This document shows positions 1 to 8,800 of a DNA stretch of 64,000 nucleotides, piece after piece. The notes under the pieces were generated by a model. That model had not been told where the DNA came from and did no database searches. It saw nothing but the letters and a program-made list of their open reading frames with translations. The position numbers and the translations under genes were made by a program. Each line of letters starts with the position of its first letter. The stretch's first letter is position 1. The DNA comes from Planctomycetaceae bacterium. Lineage in GTDB: Bacteria; Planctomycetota; Planctomycetia; Pirellulales; Pirellulaceae. Location: positions 1 through 64,000 of the forward strand of contig SXOA01000029.1 of NCBI GenBank assembly GCA_005778405.1, written 5' to 3'.

Positions 1-2
1 AA

Positions 3-23
3 CCCTCTCCCAAGGGGAGAGGG
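3..23. repeat. Short perfect hairpin (CCCTCTCCC / GGGAGAGGG)
   Basis: Nine-base arms at 3-11 and 15-23 flank a 3-base loop. No T-tract follows on the plus strand, so it is either part of the 3' end of a gene left of the window or one of the intergenic palindromes common here. The following bases 40-95 hold further short palindromes (GGGCTaggaAGCCC; GCCAGcacacggagtgtaCTGGC). No gene is visible before 192. Confidence 0.5.
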
Positions 24-191
24 GACAAAGACAGCAGGCCGGGCTAGGAAGCCCATCCTGCAGAACCGGCCAGCACACGGAGTGTACTGGCTACGAAAAC
101 GGACATACCACCGCCAAAGTGCGACTGGGACGAAGCTCTCGCTACCTCGAAGCTCGTCCCATCCCACAGGCGATACATCACGGAGGATGGA

Positions 192-1001
192 ATGGTAACG
201 GCTCTCACGGCTCCTGCCCCTGTCGCGCAACCAGCGCTCCTCGAAATCGACGAAGTCTGGCGGCGCTACAAAGCCGACCCCGAAAATCAAGACTATCGCA
301 ACCGGCTCGTCGAAAACTACCTGCCGCTCGTGAAGTACAACGGCGAACGGATCTGGGCTCGCCTTCCCGAAGGCGTGGAGCTCGACGACCTCGTCTCCGC
401 CGGCATCTTCGGCCTGATGGACGCCATCGACGCCTTCGACATGACGCGCGGCGTCAAGTTTGAGACCTACTGTGTGCCGCGTATCCGAGGGGCCATGCTC
501 GACGAGCTCCGCACCATGGACTGGGTCCCCCGCCTCGTCCGGAGCAAGGCCAGTAAGCTCAACGAAGCGACTAAAATCATGGAAGCCCGTCTCGGCCGCC
601 ATCCGACGGCCGTCGAACTGGCCACCCACATGGAAATCCCGGTCCCCGAGCTGGAGAAAATGCAGCTCGAGGCGAGCGCGGTCAACCTCATCAGCCTCAA
701 CAAGAAGTGGTACGAGACGGACAGCTACAAAGACGTCCGCGAGATCGACATCCTGGAAGACAAGAAGGGGGAAGACCCTACTCGCCGCGTCCAAAAGAAC
801 GACCTGATGCGGCTGGTCACCAAAGGGCTCAACCGAAACGAACGGCTGATCATCATCCTCTACTACTACGAAGAGCTGACCATGAAGGAGATCGGGGCCA
901 CGCTCGACCTCTCCGAAAGCCGCGTCAGCCAGATGCACAGCAGCATCGTCGCCCGGCTGCAATCGCAACTGTCCAAACGGCGGCCCGAGTTTGGGTTCTA
1001 G
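192..1001 (+). CDS. fliA: RNA polymerase sigma factor, FliA/WhiG (sigma-28) type
   Basis: Directs core RNA polymerase to a specialised promoter set, classically flagellar and motility genes. The 269-residue protein has region 2 at about 40-112 (LVKYNGERI, DDLVSAGIFGLMDAIDAFD, KFETYCVPRIRGAMLDELR), region 3 at about 115-180 and a helix-turn-helix region 4 at about 205-262 (MKEIGATLDLSESRVSQMHS). The run RIRGAMLDELR-xMDWVPR is the hallmark of the FliA group and absent from housekeeping sigma-70. The ATG at 192 follows a GGAGGATGG purine run; an in-frame start at 186-188 is not available, so 192 is chosen. No flagellar gene lies in the window, so the regulon is unknown. The symbol rests on family membership only. 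Confidence 0.9.
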   Translation: MVTALTAPAPVAQPALLEIDEVWRRYKADPENQDYRNRLVENYLPLVKYNGERIWARLPEGVELDDLVSAGIFGLMDAIDAFDMTRGVKFETYCVPRIRGAMLDELRTMDWVPRLVRSKASKLNEATKIMEARLGRHPTAVELATHMEIPVPELEKMQLEASAVNLISLNKKWYETDSYKDVREIDILEDKKGEDPTRRVQKNDLMRLVTKGLNRNERLIIILYYYEELTMKEIGATLDLSESRVSQMHSSIVARLQSQLSKRRPEFGF

Positions 1002-1190
1002 GAACCGTTGGATGGGACTCTAATCCCGTCCGTCCCGTCCCTGGGGTGGCACGTCCGCGGCTCTGCGTGGGCGTGTTGATCGCCATTCGCTGCTTGTTTT
1101 TTCCGTGGTGCAAAAGTCGGGACTGCCGTCGCCCTAAGTCTCAGTTTCTGCAAAGTTTGCGACGATAGCTTCCTCGACTTTTGCACCACC

Positions 1191-1212
1191 CCCCTCCTCG
1201 GTTGAGGGGTTT
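1191..1212 (+). terminator. Possible rho-independent terminator after the sigma factor
   Basis: CCCCTC at 1191-1196 pairs with GAGGGG at 1204-1209 across a 7-base loop, followed by only TTT. It lies about 190 bases after the sigma stop codon. The T-tract is short, so support is weak. The rest of the gap 1002-1559 holds no convincing gene: reading frames there have no recognisable motif or ribosome site. Confidence 0.3.
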
Positions 1213-1559
1213 AACCGCGACTTCTTTTCGCAACACGCAGTGCCAGCGTAGTGTGCTCTCACCGCCTGGTCTTCCTAACGTTAGACCGTCGTCCAGCCAC
1301 TTCGAAGTGATCCACTTTCGCCTAACGACCCCTTTGCAAAAGACCATACCCTCCTGGCTCACGCGCTCGACTCCGCCGCCGATTGCCATAGTATACATTT
1401 GTTCCATTGCCCAGGGCAAGCCCTCGGAGCGAAAAAAGTGGGAAATATTTAGGCAGAAAGTCCTGTACAATAGTGGGCGGCTCAGCCAGTCGAGCCGACG
1501 AGAACCCCACCATCCTGCAGACGCTCACCAATGGCGCGATAGCCAGTGCCTCCCGACCC

Positions 1560-2486
1560 TTACTGCGGTGGAGTGGGGAAATAGGTTGTCGTAGCCGACA
1601 AACTGGGAATTCGAAACTTCCCAATGACCACCGTAATGTTGTCCTTGCCCCCACGCTCCAAGGCCAGGGCAATCAGCGCTTCGCAGGCCGCCTGCGGGGT
1701 CGCTGCGGAGTTGACGGCGGCGACAATCTGCTCTTCGCGGACCAAGTCGGAGAGGCCATCGCTGCAGAGGAGCAGGCAATCGCCGTCTTGCAAGGCCACC
1801 TGATCCACGTCGAGCTGCATTTCCTTCCCTTCCGACAGGTAATTGGTCAGGATGTTCTTCACGCGGGCAGCTTCTTCGCGGGTGCGGCCGGCTGCGCGGT
1901 ATTCTTCGGCGAGTGTGTGGTCCTGGGTCAACAGCGAAATCTCGGTGCCGCGAACGAGGTAGGCCCGCGAGTCGCCGGCGTGGCAGATAAAGGCCTCGCT
2001 GCCGACCACGTAGGCCACGGTGAGCGTGGTTCCCATGCCGGCCGTTTCCGGAACTTTGCGGGCCTGCTCCTGAAACGCCTGGTGCATCTGCGCGGCATAG
2101 GCCGCCGCCTTTTCCCGCACTTGCTCCAGGCTGATCGGCCCCGTGTTTTGAATCCAGGCATACTCGCGGGGTGCTACTTCCCAGCCGGCCGTCAGCGCCA
2201 GGCGGCTGGCGAGCTCGCCGAAGACCTCTCCTCCCATGCCGTCGGCGACGGTGAGCACAAACACCTCTTCCGACGTCGGTGCCGGAATCGGCGGTCGCAA
2301 GTTGGTCAGCAGCAACTCCCGCGTGCGGACACGGCGGACGACCGCATAGTGGTCCTCGTTGTTCTTGCGAACGAGTCCCACGTGGGACGCGGCCCCAAAT
2401 TCAGCCGTCATCGGAATGGGTGAATCACCAAAGTGGCCGTCGGCCGACGAAGTCTGACTGTAGTCAACGGTTGTGTCACCGAGCAT
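1560..2486 (-). CDS. PP2C-family serine/threonine protein phosphatase
   Basis: Metal-dependent phosphatase of the bacterial PppA/Stp1 type that removes phosphate from Ser/Thr and counteracts Hanks-type kinases. All family landmarks are visible in the 308 residues: RKNNEDHY (40-47), ADGMGG (81-86, metal Asp82), GMGTTL (150-155), HAGDSRAYL (169-177), CSDGLSDLV (241-249) and DNITVVI (282-288). A 28-residue N-terminal extension precedes the domain. There is no transmembrane segment, so it is cytosolic. No kinase is adjacent; the only kinase-like gene in the window (59.6 kb) looks catalytically impaired. It is convergent with the sigma factor gene. Confidence 0.93.
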   Translation of the reverse strand: MLGDTTVDYSQTSSADGHFGDSPIPMTAEFGAASHVGLVRKNNEDHYAVVRRVRTRELLLTNLRPPIPAPTSEEVFVLTVADGMGGEVFGELASRLALTAGWEVAPREYAWIQNTGPISLEQVREKAAAYAAQMHQAFQEQARKVPETAGMGTTLTVAYVVGSEAFICHAGDSRAYLVRGTEISLLTQDHTLAEEYRAAGRTREEAARVKNILTNYLSEGKEMQLDVDQVALQDGDCLLLCSDGLSDLVREEQIVAAVNSAATPQAACEALIALALERGGKDNITVVIGKFRIPSLSATTTYFPTPPQ

Positions 2487-2581
2487 GGAGCACCTGGAAG
2501 GAAACTAATCGCAAACTGCGAGACGAAAAGAGACAGAATTCCGTGGAAAATAGGGGGGGAGCCATATCCTGTCAAGCATTT

Positions 2582-3451
2582 TTACTTCCCAAACTTCTGC
2601 ACTCTCTTTCCATTGACCTCCGCCACATAGAGCGTGCCGCGGGAATCGAGAGCCATGAGGTGCGGAAGCTGGAGTGTGTCGGGTGTGCCCCAACTGGCGG
2701 TGATGCGGCCGTCTTTGAGGCCCATGTGAAAGATCTTGTGAATGTCTCCCTCGCTGGCGAGCAGTTCCTCGCCGACGATGACCATGCCAAAAGGGTTGCC
2801 AAAGCCGTCCCAGTTGGCGATGTGTTTTCCTTGAGTATCGAAGAGCTGGATTCGCTTGTTCCCCCGGTCCCCCACGTAGATGCGATTATTGGCGTCGATG
2901 GCCAGTGAATGGGCGGTGGCGAACTGTCCGCTCTTCTGCCCCTTGCTCCCCCACTGCATCAGGAATTTCCCCGCGGCGGTGAGTTTCACAATCCGGCCGT
3001 TGCCGCTATCGGCGACGTAGAGGTTGCCGAGCGAGTCGAAGACCAGGTCGTCCGGGGCGCGAAAAGCGGATTCACCGCCGCCGGGTTTGCCTTCCGTGCC
3101 CAGCGTTGCCAGCAACTTCCCCTCGCGGTTGAATTTTCGCAGGACATGATTGCCGTTGTCGGTCGTCCAAATGCTGCCATCTTTATCCACCCGCAAGCCA
3201 TGCGGCACTTTGAACAAGCCTTCGCCCCAAGCCCGGATGAACATTCCGTCTTTATCAAACATGAGCAGCGGCACCTTCCCCCGCTGGAGCACGTAGACAT
3301 TGTCCTCCTTATCTACTGCCACGGCCGAAACCGCTCCGACCACGATCTCCGCGGGGAATTTGACGAAACCCTCAGAGGTGAAGGGCTCTGCGGCGGCAGC
3401 ACCGGCACAATACAGTGCAATAATCGTCATCGCCTTCAAGATCATTCGCAT
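2582..3451 (-). CDS. Secreted NHL-repeat beta-propeller protein
   Basis: A 289-residue exported protein with a short signal peptide (MILKAMTIIALYCAGAAAAEP) followed by repeats of NHL type, such as VAVDKEDNVYVLQRG, LRVDKDGSIWTTDNGNHVLRKF, LVFDSLGNLYVADSGNGRIVKL and LAIDANNRIYVGDRGNKRIQLF. These usually form a six-bladed propeller for protein or ligand binding, or a lactonase-like fold; no catalytic set can be assigned. The ATG at 3451 is preferred over 3478 because a GGAG sits a few bases upstream. It lies divergently from the next gene, with starts only about 70 bases apart. Confidence 0.85.
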   Translation of the reverse strand: MRMILKAMTIIALYCAGAAAAEPFTSEGFVKFPAEIVVGAVSAVAVDKEDNVYVLQRGKVPLLMFDKDGMFIRAWGEGLFKVPHGLRVDKDGSIWTTDNGNHVLRKFNREGKLLATLGTEGKPGGGESAFRAPDDLVFDSLGNLYVADSGNGRIVKLTAAGKFLMQWGSKGQKSGQFATAHSLAIDANNRIYVGDRGNKRIQLFDTQGKHIANWDGFGNPFGMVIVGEELLASEGDIHKIFHMGLKDGRITASWGTPDTLQLPHLMALDSRGTLYVAEVNGKRVQKFGK

Positions 3452-3522
3452 GTCATTCTCCGAACGAGGGCCAGACATTCACTCGCCCGCAGTCTATGCT
3501 GAAATCAAAGGGGAATGAAGCG

Positions 3523-4395
3523 ATGAGACCGATCCAACAAATGGCTGTTGCTGGCAAATGGACCTGGTGGTTTGTGGGGCTGGTCTTCTTGTTGCAGGCG
3601 CAGGCAAGTGCGGAAGACAAGTACAAACCTGCCGGCCAACTCTTTCGCGAGGGCTTCGACGATTCGCAGCTATTGAAGCGGGAGTGGTACGACGGCGAGA
3701 AGTTCGCCATCGACAATCAGAACGCTAAGGATGGCGGGGGCTCTCTGTCATTTCATTTTCCTGCCAAAGCGACGACCGCCGACAATACGCGCGGCGCTCG
3801 CCGCCTCTTCGGACCGAGTGAGACGATCTATCTGAAGTTCTACATTCGTCTGTCCAAGGGCTTTGGCTGGTCGGGGCGGAATTATCATCCGCACCTGATC
3901 CAGTTCATGACGACCGAGAATGGTGTTTGGCACGGCCCCGCCGCCAGCCATCTAACCGTCTATGTCGAGCCCGTGAACGGCAAGCTCCGTCTGGCCGCCC
4001 AGGACATTCAGAACAAGGATCAGCCGCACGGACTAACGCAGGGAGAGTTGAAGGGAGGCTATAACGCCGAGCTGTATAACAGCCAAGAAGTGCTCTTCAA
4101 CGATGACAGGTGGCATTTGGTGGAAGCCATGTTTCAGCTCAACAGTCTGGACTTGAAAAACGACAAGCCCAAGGCCGACGGCATTGTGCGGGGCTGGTTC
4201 GACGGGAAGCAGGTGATTGAGCGGACCGACGTGGTCCTTCGCTCCACGGACTTCCCCAAGATGAAGTTCAACCAACTGCTCGTCTTGCCCTACTTCGGCC
4301 CGGGCCTGCTGCCGCACAAGCAAACGTTGTGGCTGGATGAATTGGCCGTGGGAACCAAGCGGTTGGTAGATGAAGAAGCGACGGCGAAGCCATGA
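3523..4395 (+). CDS. Secreted polysaccharide-lyase-like / lectin-fold protein
   Basis: A 290-residue exported protein with an N-terminal hydrophobic stretch (WWFVGLVFLLQAQASA) ending in a signal peptidase-like site. The mature part resembles concanavalin-A-like jelly-roll proteins related to polysaccharide lyases: LFREGFDD near the start, then YLKFYIRLSKGFGW, RWHLVEAMFQLN, GIVRGWFDGKQVIER and LWLDELAVGTKRL, typical beta strands of that fold. Substrate and activity cannot be told. The start at 3523 has a purine-rich site (AAGGGG) upstream; 3496 is the alternative. Its stop overlaps the next gene as ATGA, so the two are probably translationally coupled. Confidence 0.7.
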   Translation: MRPIQQMAVAGKWTWWFVGLVFLLQAQASAEDKYKPAGQLFREGFDDSQLLKREWYDGEKFAIDNQNAKDGGGSLSFHFPAKATTADNTRGARRLFGPSETIYLKFYIRLSKGFGWSGRNYHPHLIQFMTTENGVWHGPAASHLTVYVEPVNGKLRLAAQDIQNKDQPHGLTQGELKGGYNAELYNSQEVLFNDDRWHLVEAMFQLNSLDLKNDKPKADGIVRGWFDGKQVIERTDVVLRSTDFPKMKFNQLLVLPYFGPGLLPHKQTLWLDELAVGTKRLVDEEATAKP

Positions 4396-4865
4396 TTCGG
4401 GTTATGGCCATCTGCCTTTTCCGCCAGAGTGACGAGATATTGGTGACGGAAGGGCTCGATACAACGAACAACCAGCGCTACGCACGACCGCTAGGTGGCG
4501 GAGTTGAACTGGGCGAGACTTCCGAACAAACCATCGTCCGGGAAATTCGCGAAGAGCTGGGCGCGGAGATACGGGAGCTGAAGTTGCTGGGGGTGCTGGA
4601 GAATCTGTTTGAATTGGAAGGCCAGCTGCGGCACGAAGTGGTTTTTGTGTATGACGGCCAGTTTGCTGACCAATCGCTCTATGAATTGGCGGAGATCAAG
4701 CTGCTCGATGGCGAATGGAGGACCGGAGCAATCTGGCGGCCGCTGGAATGGTTCGGCGACGAGTGCATGCTGGTGCCGGTGGGGATTGAGAAGTTACTAC
4801 ATTTGCCCGACGCGCCAGCGCGGGAAATCCGTGCGGCACCGCCCGCGTTCGGCGCGGGTCTCTGA
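4392..4865 (+). CDS. NUDIX hydrolase
   Basis: Hydrolyses a nucleoside diphosphate linked to another moiety; the substrate is unknown. The Nudix box is clear: GGGVELGETSEQTIVREIREELGAE at about residues 34-58, matching GX5EX7REUXEEXGU. Of 157 residues the last dozen (RAAPPAFGAGL) are encoded by the left arm of a nested palindrome that also supplies the TGA stop, so the original C-terminus may have been different. The start overlaps the preceding stop codon (ATGA). Confidence 0.9.
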   Translation: MIRVMAICLFRQSDEILVTEGLDTTNNQRYARPLGGGVELGETSEQTIVREIREELGAEIRELKLLGVLENLFELEGQLRHEVVFVYDGQFADQSLYELAEIKLLDGEWRTGAIWRPLEWFGDECMLVPVGIEKLLHLPDAPAREIRAAPPAFGAGL

Positions 4866-4952
4866 CTCCGCCGAAACATTCTGACCGTAGGTCTCCTCTC
4901 CGGCGTCCGGGAGACCTTCGGTCGGGACGAGGGCGGGGTCGGAGACCCGCGC
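4852..4952. repeat. Nested (cruciform-capable) palindromic element
   Basis: Outer arms 4852-4872 and 4932-4952 (21 bases, two mismatches, core GCGCGGGTCTC / GAGACCCGCGC) enclose inner arms 4883-4896 and 4910-4923 (GACCGTAGGTCTCC / GGAGACCTTCGGTC, one mismatch). The element begins inside the NUDIX gene and gives its last codons and stop. It lies between convergent genes and might also end transcription both ways. Confidence 0.8.
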
Positions 4953-4997
4953 CCAACCTCAAGCACAATTCTCTCGATTGGGCGTCGGGCTAGTGTT

Positions 4998-5594
4998 TTA
5001 CCCTGCCGCCTTCTTGCTCCGCTTCCGAGCCCGTGCCTTGTTGAGGCTCTGGTGCTCGCCGCGGAGGATGCCGCAGACGATGAGATCTTCGTACTGGCCC
5101 CATTTGCAGCGATGGCGGCGAAGGATGCCTTCTTGCTTCATTCCGAGTTTGGACATCACGCGGCCAGAGGCGGGGTTGCGAGCGAAGTAGTTGGCGAATA
5201 CTCGTTCTAACTCCAGCGTCTCGAAGGCGTAGCCCAGAATCGCGGCGGCGGCTTCGGTGCAGATGCCCTGGTTCCACCAGGCTTTGCCGATCCAGTAGCC
5301 AAGCTCGCCGTGATGGTCCACCTGGTTGAGTAAGAGCCCGATGGAGCCGATCAGCGGGCCGTCTTTCAGCGTGATCCCGAACGAGACCCCCTCCCCTTTC
5401 TCATACCGCGGCTGGAGCGAGGCGATCCAGGTTTCCGCCAGGCCGTCCGGATAGGGATGCGGGATAAGCCGCGTGGTGTCGGCGACTTCGCGATCGCCGG
5501 CGAGGAGCTGGATGGTGTTAGCATCCGCAAGCGCGAGCGGGCGCAACAAAAGGCGTTCGGTCGATAGAGTTGGTTGCGTGGTTTTGGCGGTCAT
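4998..5594 (-). CDS. GNAT acetyltransferase, RimJ/RimL-like
   Basis: A 198-residue N-acetyltransferase of the RimJ/RimL (Acetyltransf_3) type. The N-terminal TERLLLRPLALADANTIQLL is characteristic, followed by GELGYWIGKAWWNQGICTEAAAAILGYAFETLELERVFA, which holds the acetyl-CoA-binding beta-bulge and Q/RxxGxG/A-like region, and NPASGRVMSKLGMKQEGILRRH, the usual closing segment. Members acetylate ribosomal protein N-termini, antibiotics or small metabolites; the substrate is not deducible. The lysine/arginine-rich tail (KARARKRSKKAAG) is extra. Confidence 0.9.
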   Translation of the reverse strand: MTAKTTQPTLSTERLLLRPLALADANTIQLLAGDREVADTTRLIPHPYPDGLAETWIASLQPRYEKGEGVSFGITLKDGPLIGSIGLLLNQVDHHGELGYWIGKAWWNQGICTEAAAAILGYAFETLELERVFANYFARNPASGRVMSKLGMKQEGILRRHRCKWGQYEDLIVCGILRGEHQSLNKARARKRSKKAAG

Positions 5595-5610
5595 GACGGA
5601 AAGGCAAGGA

Positions 5611-5747
5611 TTTGAACAGAAGGGAACGAAGAAAGGCAGAGGGAGGAAGGAAGGTGAGCGAGATCGAGCGACTGCCAGAATCCAACTGACCCCAAGTAGA
5701 TTTCTTGTCTATCTTCCCCTTTGTTACCTTCGTTTCCTTCTGTTCAA
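5611..5747. repeat. Imperfect palindrome, TTTGAACAGAAGG family
   Basis: TTTGAACAGAAGGGAACGAA at 5611-5630 is matched in reverse complement near 5729-5747 (TTCGTTTCCTTCTGTTCAAA), with one mismatch. The middle is purine-rich on the left and pyrimidine-rich on the right. It fills the gap between two minus-strand genes (acetyltransferase downstream-promoter side, transglutaminase stop side). No coding potential is seen. Confidence 0.75.
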
Positions 5748-5770
5748 ACTCGTTCTGACTCCTTGTGTAA

Positions 5771-7378
5771 TTATTCGATTTCGACGATTTCCAGTTCCAG
5801 TTGGTTGAGCACCTGTGCCACCGACGCCATCGCGGCCAGTGACTCCGAGCCCTTCAGATTCGAGTCCCCCAGCTTGATGTGGTCGCAGCCGATGCCGCCG
5901 CGGCCGAGGGTGGCATCCATGGGGATCCAGCGGTCGCTCATCCAGACCTCCGTCCACATATGGTAGGCAAAGCCGCCGAGATGTGCGGAGTAAATGAGGC
6001 CGAAGGCGACTCGGGCGGGGATCTTGCGGGCCCGGCAGAGAGCAGCGAAAAGGACGGAATGCTCGGTGCAATCGCCGGCTTTGGTGCGGGCGACTTCCGC
6101 CGCCGTGGCGAGGGCGCTGCCAAAGTTTTTGTCCGTAATGGTTTCGTCGACGAATTTTTCCAGAGCGCAGGCGACTTTCCAAGAGTCCCTTTCTTCGGTC
6201 GCGATGGAATTGGCTAGGCGGATGATTTCGGCGTCGTCGCTCTGGATGTAGCTAGTGGGAAGCAGGTCGTCCGCCGCAGGCTTCGGGATGGCTTCTTTGA
6301 GCGTTTTCGGGACATCGGGGCGGACGCCGGTGATGATGAGCCGGGCGGAGTGCTTGTCGATTGCTTCTAGTTGCTGGCTCAAGCCGTTGGAACAAGACTT
6401 GGCGGGATCGCCTTCCTTCAGGCGGACGAGGTAAACGACGCGGTGGGCGGAGGATAGATCGGCAGCGATTTCAGCGGGAGTCCCTCGCTTGCGCTTCGGG
6501 TTAGTGGGCTTCACGACCGTGCTGCGGAGCAAGTCGACTTCTCCGATGGTCGCCAGGTTCGTGGCGATGGACTTTGTGGTGCGATAAGTTTCAAGGCCAA
6601 ACGGCTGGCGGGTCTTCAGGATTTCGCCTTTGTCGGTCACCCACAATTCCGAATCGAGGGATTGCTCGCCCAGAGCAATCGAGGCTCGCACCTTGAGCAG
6701 CTTTTGCTCGCCCGTGAGGAGTTTGGTTATTTCGAAATCCTCCGCGGAAAGCTGAGTGGTTGTCGGGGAATTAAGCGGCGCGGTGAGAGCGACGATGGTC
6801 CGCTGTTCCTTGGGCCTGAGCGGCCGTTTGCGGAGCGATTCGTCGACCGCCACATAGCCGCCGTATTCCGGCAGCCAGTCGAACGATTGCCGTTGCGTTT
6901 TGCCAATCGTGAGCGTGCGGGTGCGGAGCTTGTTCCCTTCAATTTCTCCGCTGCCAAGTGTTTTGGAGCCGCCTCCTTCCATCTGGCTTTCGAACCGGAC
7001 CAATTTGCCGTCCGCGGTCTGCCAGCAGGTGAAAGTCATCTTCTGTTCCGAAGACTGGCCGTCCCGCTTGAGATGCAGTTCCCCCGTTTGCCGGCAGCGA
7101 ATGAGTGTGGCGTCTCCCTCGCGAACCTTGGCAATTTCAGTATTGGTAAAGCCGACCTTAACCCCCTGCAGGTAAGTCTCTTCCCAGATTTCCTGGATTA
7201 CCTCGGCGGGAGTCTCAGCGGGGAGGTTTTCGACAGCCTCTTTGACCTCTCCCTTTTCAGCGACCAATCGCGGCTTGGGCTGCGTAGCAAATTCGGTAGC
7301 GGCCGGTGGCGAGCAGCCGCTGGCGAGGAAAACCGTCAGGCACACAGTCGTGAAGCGAAGAATGGGATGGACGGGCAT
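5771..7378 (-). CDS. Transglutaminase-like lipoprotein
   Basis: A 535-residue protein with a lipoprotein signal (lipobox LASGC, Cys22), so probably membrane anchored. The C-terminal transglutaminase/cysteine-protease core carries the triad Cys437 (KAGDCTEHSVLFAALCRA), His473 (FAYHMWTEVW) and Asp488 (WIPMDATLG). The long N-terminal half (about 50-330) lacks a recognised domain and is probably beta-rich. The start at 7378 is chosen since it begins the signal peptide; the longer frame to 7465 adds an unlikely 29 residues. Proteins of this build act as proteases or amidases on cell-envelope targets in planctomycetes; the target is unknown. Confidence 0.85.
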   Translation of the reverse strand: MPVHPILRFTTVCLTVFLASGCSPPAATEFATQPKPRLVAEKGEVKEAVENLPAETPAEVIQEIWEETYLQGVKVGFTNTEIAKVREGDATLIRCRQTGELHLKRDGQSSEQKMTFTCWQTADGKLVRFESQMEGGGSKTLGSGEIEGNKLRTRTLTIGKTQRQSFDWLPEYGGYVAVDESLRKRPLRPKEQRTIVALTAPLNSPTTTQLSAEDFEITKLLTGEQKLLKVRASIALGEQSLDSELWVTDKGEILKTRQPFGLETYRTTKSIATNLATIGEVDLLRSTVVKPTNPKRKRGTPAEIAADLSSAHRVVYLVRLKEGDPAKSCSNGLSQQLEAIDKHSARLIITGVRPDVPKTLKEAIPKPAADDLLPTSYIQSDDAEIIRLANSIATEERDSWKVACALEKFVDETITDKNFGSALATAAEVARTKAGDCTEHSVLFAALCRARKIPARVAFGLIYSAHLGGFAYHMWTEVWMSDRWIPMDATLGRGGIGCDHIKLGDSNLKGSESLAAMASVAQVLNQLELEIVEIE

Positions 7379-7878
7379 GTTCGCAGTATAACAAAGTTGG
7401 GGAAAATCTCCTTTGGCAACAGCCGGCACAGATTGCCGCCTGCCAGCAAACTTTCGCTGATGCACGTGCGCGACAATCCCCAGCGATAAAGTGTGACTTC
7501 TAGAGAGCCAATTGACTGGCTCCCCGCTAGCAGGGTGCTACAGTTGGGCGGGAGTGTTTTGCGCTAGCAAGCCATTTCCAGGAACCAGGGATCCGGTCCA
7601 CAGTTCTTCTCCCTTTCATGGGGAGCGGACTGACAGTTTGATGACCGGGTTCGCAGGGAAATCGCCGCCTGGTCACGTGTTGGCAGGTAATCCTGGAAAG
7701 GCAAGTGCGGTTGTAGGGGCTGGCGCGATAGTGCGGACCAGCGGACAGGGGACGCAAAATGAACGTCCCGCCGGCACTTGTCTCCGAGGAAACCTGCGAA
7801 AGCGTGACCTACCATTGGTGAGAACTCCTAGCAATTGACCCCGAAGAGTTTCACCGAAACAGATGTTTAGAGGTTAAG
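7379..7878. other. 500-base intergenic region without recognised gene
   Basis: No reading frame here shows a recognisable motif, ribosome site or coding-like composition. It lies between divergent starts, so it should hold promoters for both the transglutaminase lipoprotein (minus) and the 7879 gene (plus). A purine-rich AGAGGTTAAG directly precedes the ATG at 7879. No RNA gene was recognised. Confidence 0.5.
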
Positions 7879-8571
7879 ATGGGCTTCCTGAAGAAGTTCT
7901 TTCGTAGCGTGTTTCACGAAGGTGCGCCAACTGCCGTCAACGACAGCAGCTTTGAGCATCTAAGCGAGGATGAGTTGGAGACCCACCTCGGCGTTAATCG
8001 CTATGGCAAATTCATGCTGACTGAGGCCGTGCGCCCGTCGTACGACCTCAAGGTAGTGCCGAAGCAAGGCTTTCGCCACGACCATTACGTCGACGAAGAG
8101 ACCAAAACCAAAGTCCCCGTCCTGATGGCCGCCGCCAGTCGCGAGCAGCTCTTCGACTTATTCGTCGAGTTGCTGGATCCGCTGGGGCATGAGGTGGATG
8201 TGGTGCTGGAAACCAGCCACAACCGAGATAGCGCAGGGCACACCGATCTGTACCGCGAGCACATCGACCTGCCGATTCTCAAGAGCATTCTCTACGACTT
8301 CGAGGAGCTGCTGCTCAACGACGGCTGCACGGGGATTGCCGTGCTCAACCCCAATATTCCACAGGAAGTGCAGTTCGACGAGCACAAGCTGCTCATCGTC
8401 TATGGCAACCCGCTGCAATCCTACGAAGACCTGTTGCGGCAATACAACGTCGGCTGCGACGACAAAATGAAGTTCGTCACCGAAGCCGAGCACGTCCACA
8501 GCAGCAGCGACAAGTATTTTGAGCAGTTCGAAGAGCTGAAGATGCGGCTGGGGATGGATAGCGGGTATTAA
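7879..8571 (+). CDS. Conserved unknown protein
   Basis: The 230-residue protein is not recognised with confidence. It is soluble and acidic, with no signal peptide beyond a short basic start (MGFLKKFFRSVF). It has alpha/beta character (VPVLMAAASREQLFDLFVELLDPLGHEVDVVLE; GCTGIAVLNPNIPQEVQFDEHKLLIVYG). A strong terminator follows at once, so it is probably a single-gene unit or the last gene of one. No function is proposed. Confidence 0.75.
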   Translation: MGFLKKFFRSVFHEGAPTAVNDSSFEHLSEDELETHLGVNRYGKFMLTEAVRPSYDLKVVPKQGFRHDHYVDEETKTKVPVLMAAASREQLFDLFVELLDPLGHEVDVVLETSHNRDSAGHTDLYREHIDLPILKSILYDFEELLLNDGCTGIAVLNPNIPQEVQFDEHKLLIVYGNPLQSYEDLLRQYNVGCDDKMKFVTEAEHVHSSSDKYFEQFEELKMRLGMDSGY

Positions 8572-8575
8572 GTGG

Positions 8576-8600
8576 GGTAAGCTTCCAGCCTGCCCGGAAA
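8576..8600. repeat. Short GGTAAGCTTCCAGCCTGCCC palindrome
   Basis: A small imperfect palindrome directly after the stop codon of the 7879 gene. Near-identical copies lie at 18716-18740 (hisA end) and 61260-61283 (pseudokinase end). Confidence 0.55.
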
Positions 8601-8612
8601 AGTCGATTTCTT

Positions 8613-8643
8613 AACGCCGCCTCTTCACCGAGCGGCGTTTTTT
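8613..8643 (+). terminator. Rho-independent terminator
   Basis: AACGCCGC (8613-8620) pairs perfectly with GCGGCGTT (8632-8639) over an 11-base loop and runs into six T residues (8638-8643). It lies about 40 bases after the stop at 8571, so it ends the 7879 transcript. Confidence 0.85.
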
Positions 8644-8800
8644 CGTTTGTCGTAATCCGTTTCGGCGGGGTCAGGCTTTTCAATAACCGGCTGACGACGG
8701 TTTCGCAGCGAATCCATCACCTGACGATCACCTGAACGGCAGCCTCTGCTGTCCACCGCGAGACCTCTTCACTCTCCGTGCATCGCCCCCGAGTTCCTCA

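Noticed and set aside
1407-2423. Plus-strand frame over the PP2C gene
   Set aside because: It is the complement of a complete PP2C domain on the minus strand, with no sensible motif of its own.
7512-7838. 108-codon frame in the 7.4-7.9 kb gap
   Set aside because: No ribosome site, no motif, and composition unlike neighbouring genes.
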